Shown in pieces: positions 3,799 to 5,130 of a stretch of 5,130 nt of DNA. The stretch is from NCBI GenBank assembly GCA_027307295.1, contig DAHUXF010000230.1, positions 1-5,130 of the forward strand. The letters run 5' to 3'. Both the position numbers and the translations under genes were made by a program. Source of the DNA: Acidobacteriaceae bacterium. Lineage in GTDB: Bacteria; Acidobacteriota; Terriglobia; Terriglobales; Acidobacteriaceae. The notes under the pieces were generated by a model. The model did no database searches. It was given only the letters and a program-made list of their open reading frames with translations, and had not been told where the DNA came from. Position 1 is the stretch's first letter, and every line of letters starts with the position of its first letter.

Positions 3799-5130
3799 AT
3801 TGCGTCACTTTCAGCGAAACATCATCTACGACGAAAGATGTTTGCAATGTCGAGTCTTCACTGCCTTGCAGGAAAATCTGGATGGTTTGGCCCTTGAACG
3901 AAATCAGATCAAAACTATGCTGCAGGTAGCCGCTGGCTGCATTCAGGTTGGAGAATGTGGCCAAAGTTGAGAGCACAGTACCAGAAGAATTACGCACCTG
4001 TACCGTCAACGTATCAAATGCAGTGGTTGTGCTGGTCTCAGCGGTATCAATGTGCAGCCAGAAGCTGAGCGTGGCAGCCGTGACGTTCGCAGGTATGGCA
4101 ACCTGCTGCATGATGGTGTCGGTAGTGGTTGTGCCGAAGCCGTCCAGCCATGCGTCAAAGGCGCCGGAGTGCGGCGGCTCAGCGGTGGAACTGTTAATGA
4201 TCTCCAGAGGCGAATGGGTTGAAGTGAGCGTCCAGGGCGCGGGATTGGATGCGCCGTTCTCAAAACCGCCATTGCCAATCAACTCTGTGCTGCTGGTTAT
4301 GTTCAGGGCGAAGTCATCTACCACAAAGGAAGTTTGCAGCTCAAAGTCTTCTTTGCCCAGCAGGAAGAGCTGGATGGTCTGGCCCTTGAAGGAAGTCAGA
4401 TCAAACGTCTGCAACTGGTAACCGCTTGCGTGGTTCAGGTTGGAGTAGGTTTTCAATGTGGAGAGGACCGTACCTGAAGTGTTGCGCACCTGTACAGCCA
4501 GGGTATCAAAAGCTGTGGTCGTGCTGGTTTCAGCTGTATCAATGTGCAGCCAGAAAGTCAGCGTAGCCGTCGCGGCAGTTGAAGGTATGGTGACCTGCTG
4601 CATGATGGAATCAGTGGTTGTGGCGCCATGGCCATCTAACCATGCGTCCCACGTGCCGGAGTGCGGAGGTTCGGTGCTGGTGTTATTGATGATCCGGTTG
4701 GTTGACTGCGTTGTCGCCACCGTCCAGGGCGCGGGATTGGCTGATCCGTTTTCAAAACCAGGATTGCCGAGGAGTTGATTTGTTCCACCGCCGGAAGCAG
4801 TAACCGTCAGCGCGATGCTGGTGGTGTGAGTCACGCCGCCGCCGGTGACGGTAACCGTTACATTCGTTGTGCCCGTGGTTGCGGTGCTGTTGGCCGTGAA
4901 TGTCAGAGTTGCGCTGCCATTTCCCGGCACGGCAATGGAAGTGGGGTTGAAGCTGGCCGTCACCCCGGCAGGCAGACCGGAAGCTGAGAGCGATACTGCC
5001 GCATTAAAGCCGCCGCTGACCGTGGTGGAAATCGTGCTGCTTCCGCTGCTGCCTTGCGTTATGGAAAGGCTGGCGGGCGAAGCGCTGGCCGCAAAGTCTG
5101 GCGTGGCCGCAGCAGTGACCGTGAGGGATA
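3797..5130 (-). CDS. Large extracellular protein with Ig-like modules and two tandem jelly-roll-like domains (N-terminus beyond the window)
   Basis: The frame is open from the right edge to the TAG at 3797, giving 443 visible residues; the true start and any catalytic domain lie outside. A GTG at 4963 is an internal valine codon, not a start. Counting from the edge, residues 1-8 ('SLTVTAAA') look like the end of one Ig-like module. Residues 10-111 are a complete module with 'SGLPAGVTASFNP' and 'GTTNVTVTVTGGGVTHTT', ending again in 'ALTVTA', similar to NEW3/PKD-like beta-sandwich modules of acidobacterial secreted proteases and glycosidases. A short SGGGTN linker leads into two copies (residues 119-277 and 283-441) of a domain beginning 'L(L/I)GN.GFENG' and ending 'QTSFVVDD', typical of jelly-roll binding domains that attach extracellular enzymes to polysaccharide or protein. 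The composition is rich in Thr, Ser, Gly and Ala and contains no Cys, as is usual for secreted proteins. Its missing N-terminal part could be a peptidase, a glycosidase or only more Ig modules. The next gene follows at once on the same strand. Confidence 0.88.
   Translation of the reverse strand, partial: SLTVTAAATPDFAASASPASLSITQGSSGSSTISTTVSGGFNAAVSLSASGLPAGVTASFNPTSIAVPGNGSATLTFTANSTATTGTTNVTVTVTGGGVTHTTSIALTVTASGGGTNQLLGNPGFENGSANPAPWTVATTQSTNRIINNTSTEPPHSGTWDAWLDGHGATTTDSIMQQVTIPSTAATATLTFWLHIDTAETSTTTAFDTLAVQVRNTSGTVLSTLKTYSNLNHASGYQLQTFDLTSFKGQTIQLFLLGKEDFELQTSFVVDDFALNITSSTELIGNGGFENGASNPAPWTLTSTHSPLEIINSSTAEPPHSGAFDAWLDGFGTTTTDTIMQQVAIPANVTAATLSFWLHIDTAETSTTTAFDTLTVQVRNSSGTVLSTLATFSNLNAASGYLQHSFDLISFKGQTIQIFLQGSEDSTLQTSFVVDDVSLKVTQ
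3806..4282 (-). repeat. Tandem domain copy 2 (159 residues)
   Basis: This second copy ends seven residues before the protein's C-terminus with the same 'SFVVDD' beta-strand signature as copy 1, followed by 'VSLKVTQ'. Differences cluster in the loop after 'PAPW' and in 'GYLQHSFDLI' and 'QGSEDST', which could be ligand-facing loops. The linker between the copies is only five residues. Confidence 0.9.
4298..4774 (-). repeat. Tandem domain copy 1 (159 residues)
   Basis: This is the first of two copies of a 159-residue domain in the secreted protein. It aligns with copy 2 without a single gap at a spacing of exactly 164 codons (492 bases). By hand, about 113 of 159 residues are identical, roughly 70 percent. 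Identical blocks include 'EPPHSG', 'DAWLDG', 'IMQQV', 'FWLHIDTAETSTTTAFDTL', 'SFKGQTIQ' and 'QTSFVVDD'. Confidence 0.9.
4796..5101 (-). other. Ig-like beta-sandwich module (about 100 residues)
   Basis: This module starts at 'PDFAASASPASLSITQG' and ends at 'SIALTVTA'. The residues before it ('SLTVTAAA') match its own end, so it is at least the second of a tandem series that continues to the right of the window. Such modules act as spacers or stalks in exported proteins; no ligand can be assigned. Confidence 0.65.

Noticed and set aside
3948..4778. Two plus-strand frames of 157 and 106 residues that resemble each other ('ELRTCTVNVSNAVVVLVSAVSMCSQK' type, twice)
   Set aside because: Their mutual similarity is only the reverse-strand image of the tandem domain duplication in the secreted protein; they are not a pair of Cys-rich membrane proteins.
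4961..4963. GTG 4963 as the start of a 388-residue secreted protein
   Set aside because: The frame stays open to the window edge and the residues before it complete the Ig-like module, so it is an internal Val codon.

Overview
The window looks like a piece of a Gram-negative chromosome, most probably from the Acidobacteriota (Terriglobia). This is an inference from style, with no marker gene to prove it. The signs are secreted metal-dependent amidohydrolases carrying signal peptides, an extracellular protein with threonine/serine-rich Ig-like modules of the 'LPAGVTASFNPTSI' type, and long hydrolase genes at medium-high G+C. No RNA gene, insertion sequence, CRISPR array or phage gene was recognised.

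Layout from left to right. Positions 1-715 (minus) hold the N-terminal 238 residues of an exported amidohydrolase whose C-terminus lies beyond the left edge. Positions 814-1489 (minus) hold three very small genes of unknown function, transcribed 1489 to 814 and tightly packed. The first two overlap by an ATGA junction. The ribosome binding site of the third overlaps the stop codon of the second. This cluster is poorer in G+C than its neighbours and seems to begin with a leaderless promoter. Positions 1656-2933 (plus) hold a second, complete exported amidohydrolase (imidazolonepropionase/prolidase-like), divergent from the small cluster. Positions 2992-3036 hold a strong hairpin with a T-run, placed where two gene blocks converge. 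Positions 3070-5130 (minus) hold a two-gene unit: a large secreted protein entering from the right edge (Ig-like modules, then two copies of a ~160-residue jelly-roll-like domain), followed within 16 bases by a 236-residue secreted protein of unknown function.

The four large products all look exported, so the window reads mainly as extracytoplasmic hydrolysis and binding: two periplasmic or secreted amidohydrolases, plus a modular binding protein with a secreted partner. The three small genes do not fit this theme and form the least explained part. The most useful points are the revised 1229 start of the middle small gene, the exact 492-base internal duplication in the secreted protein, the possible loss of a conserved His-Glu pair in the 236-residue protein, and the leaderless-type promoter. 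I see no convincing evidence of a complete new defence or mobile system.
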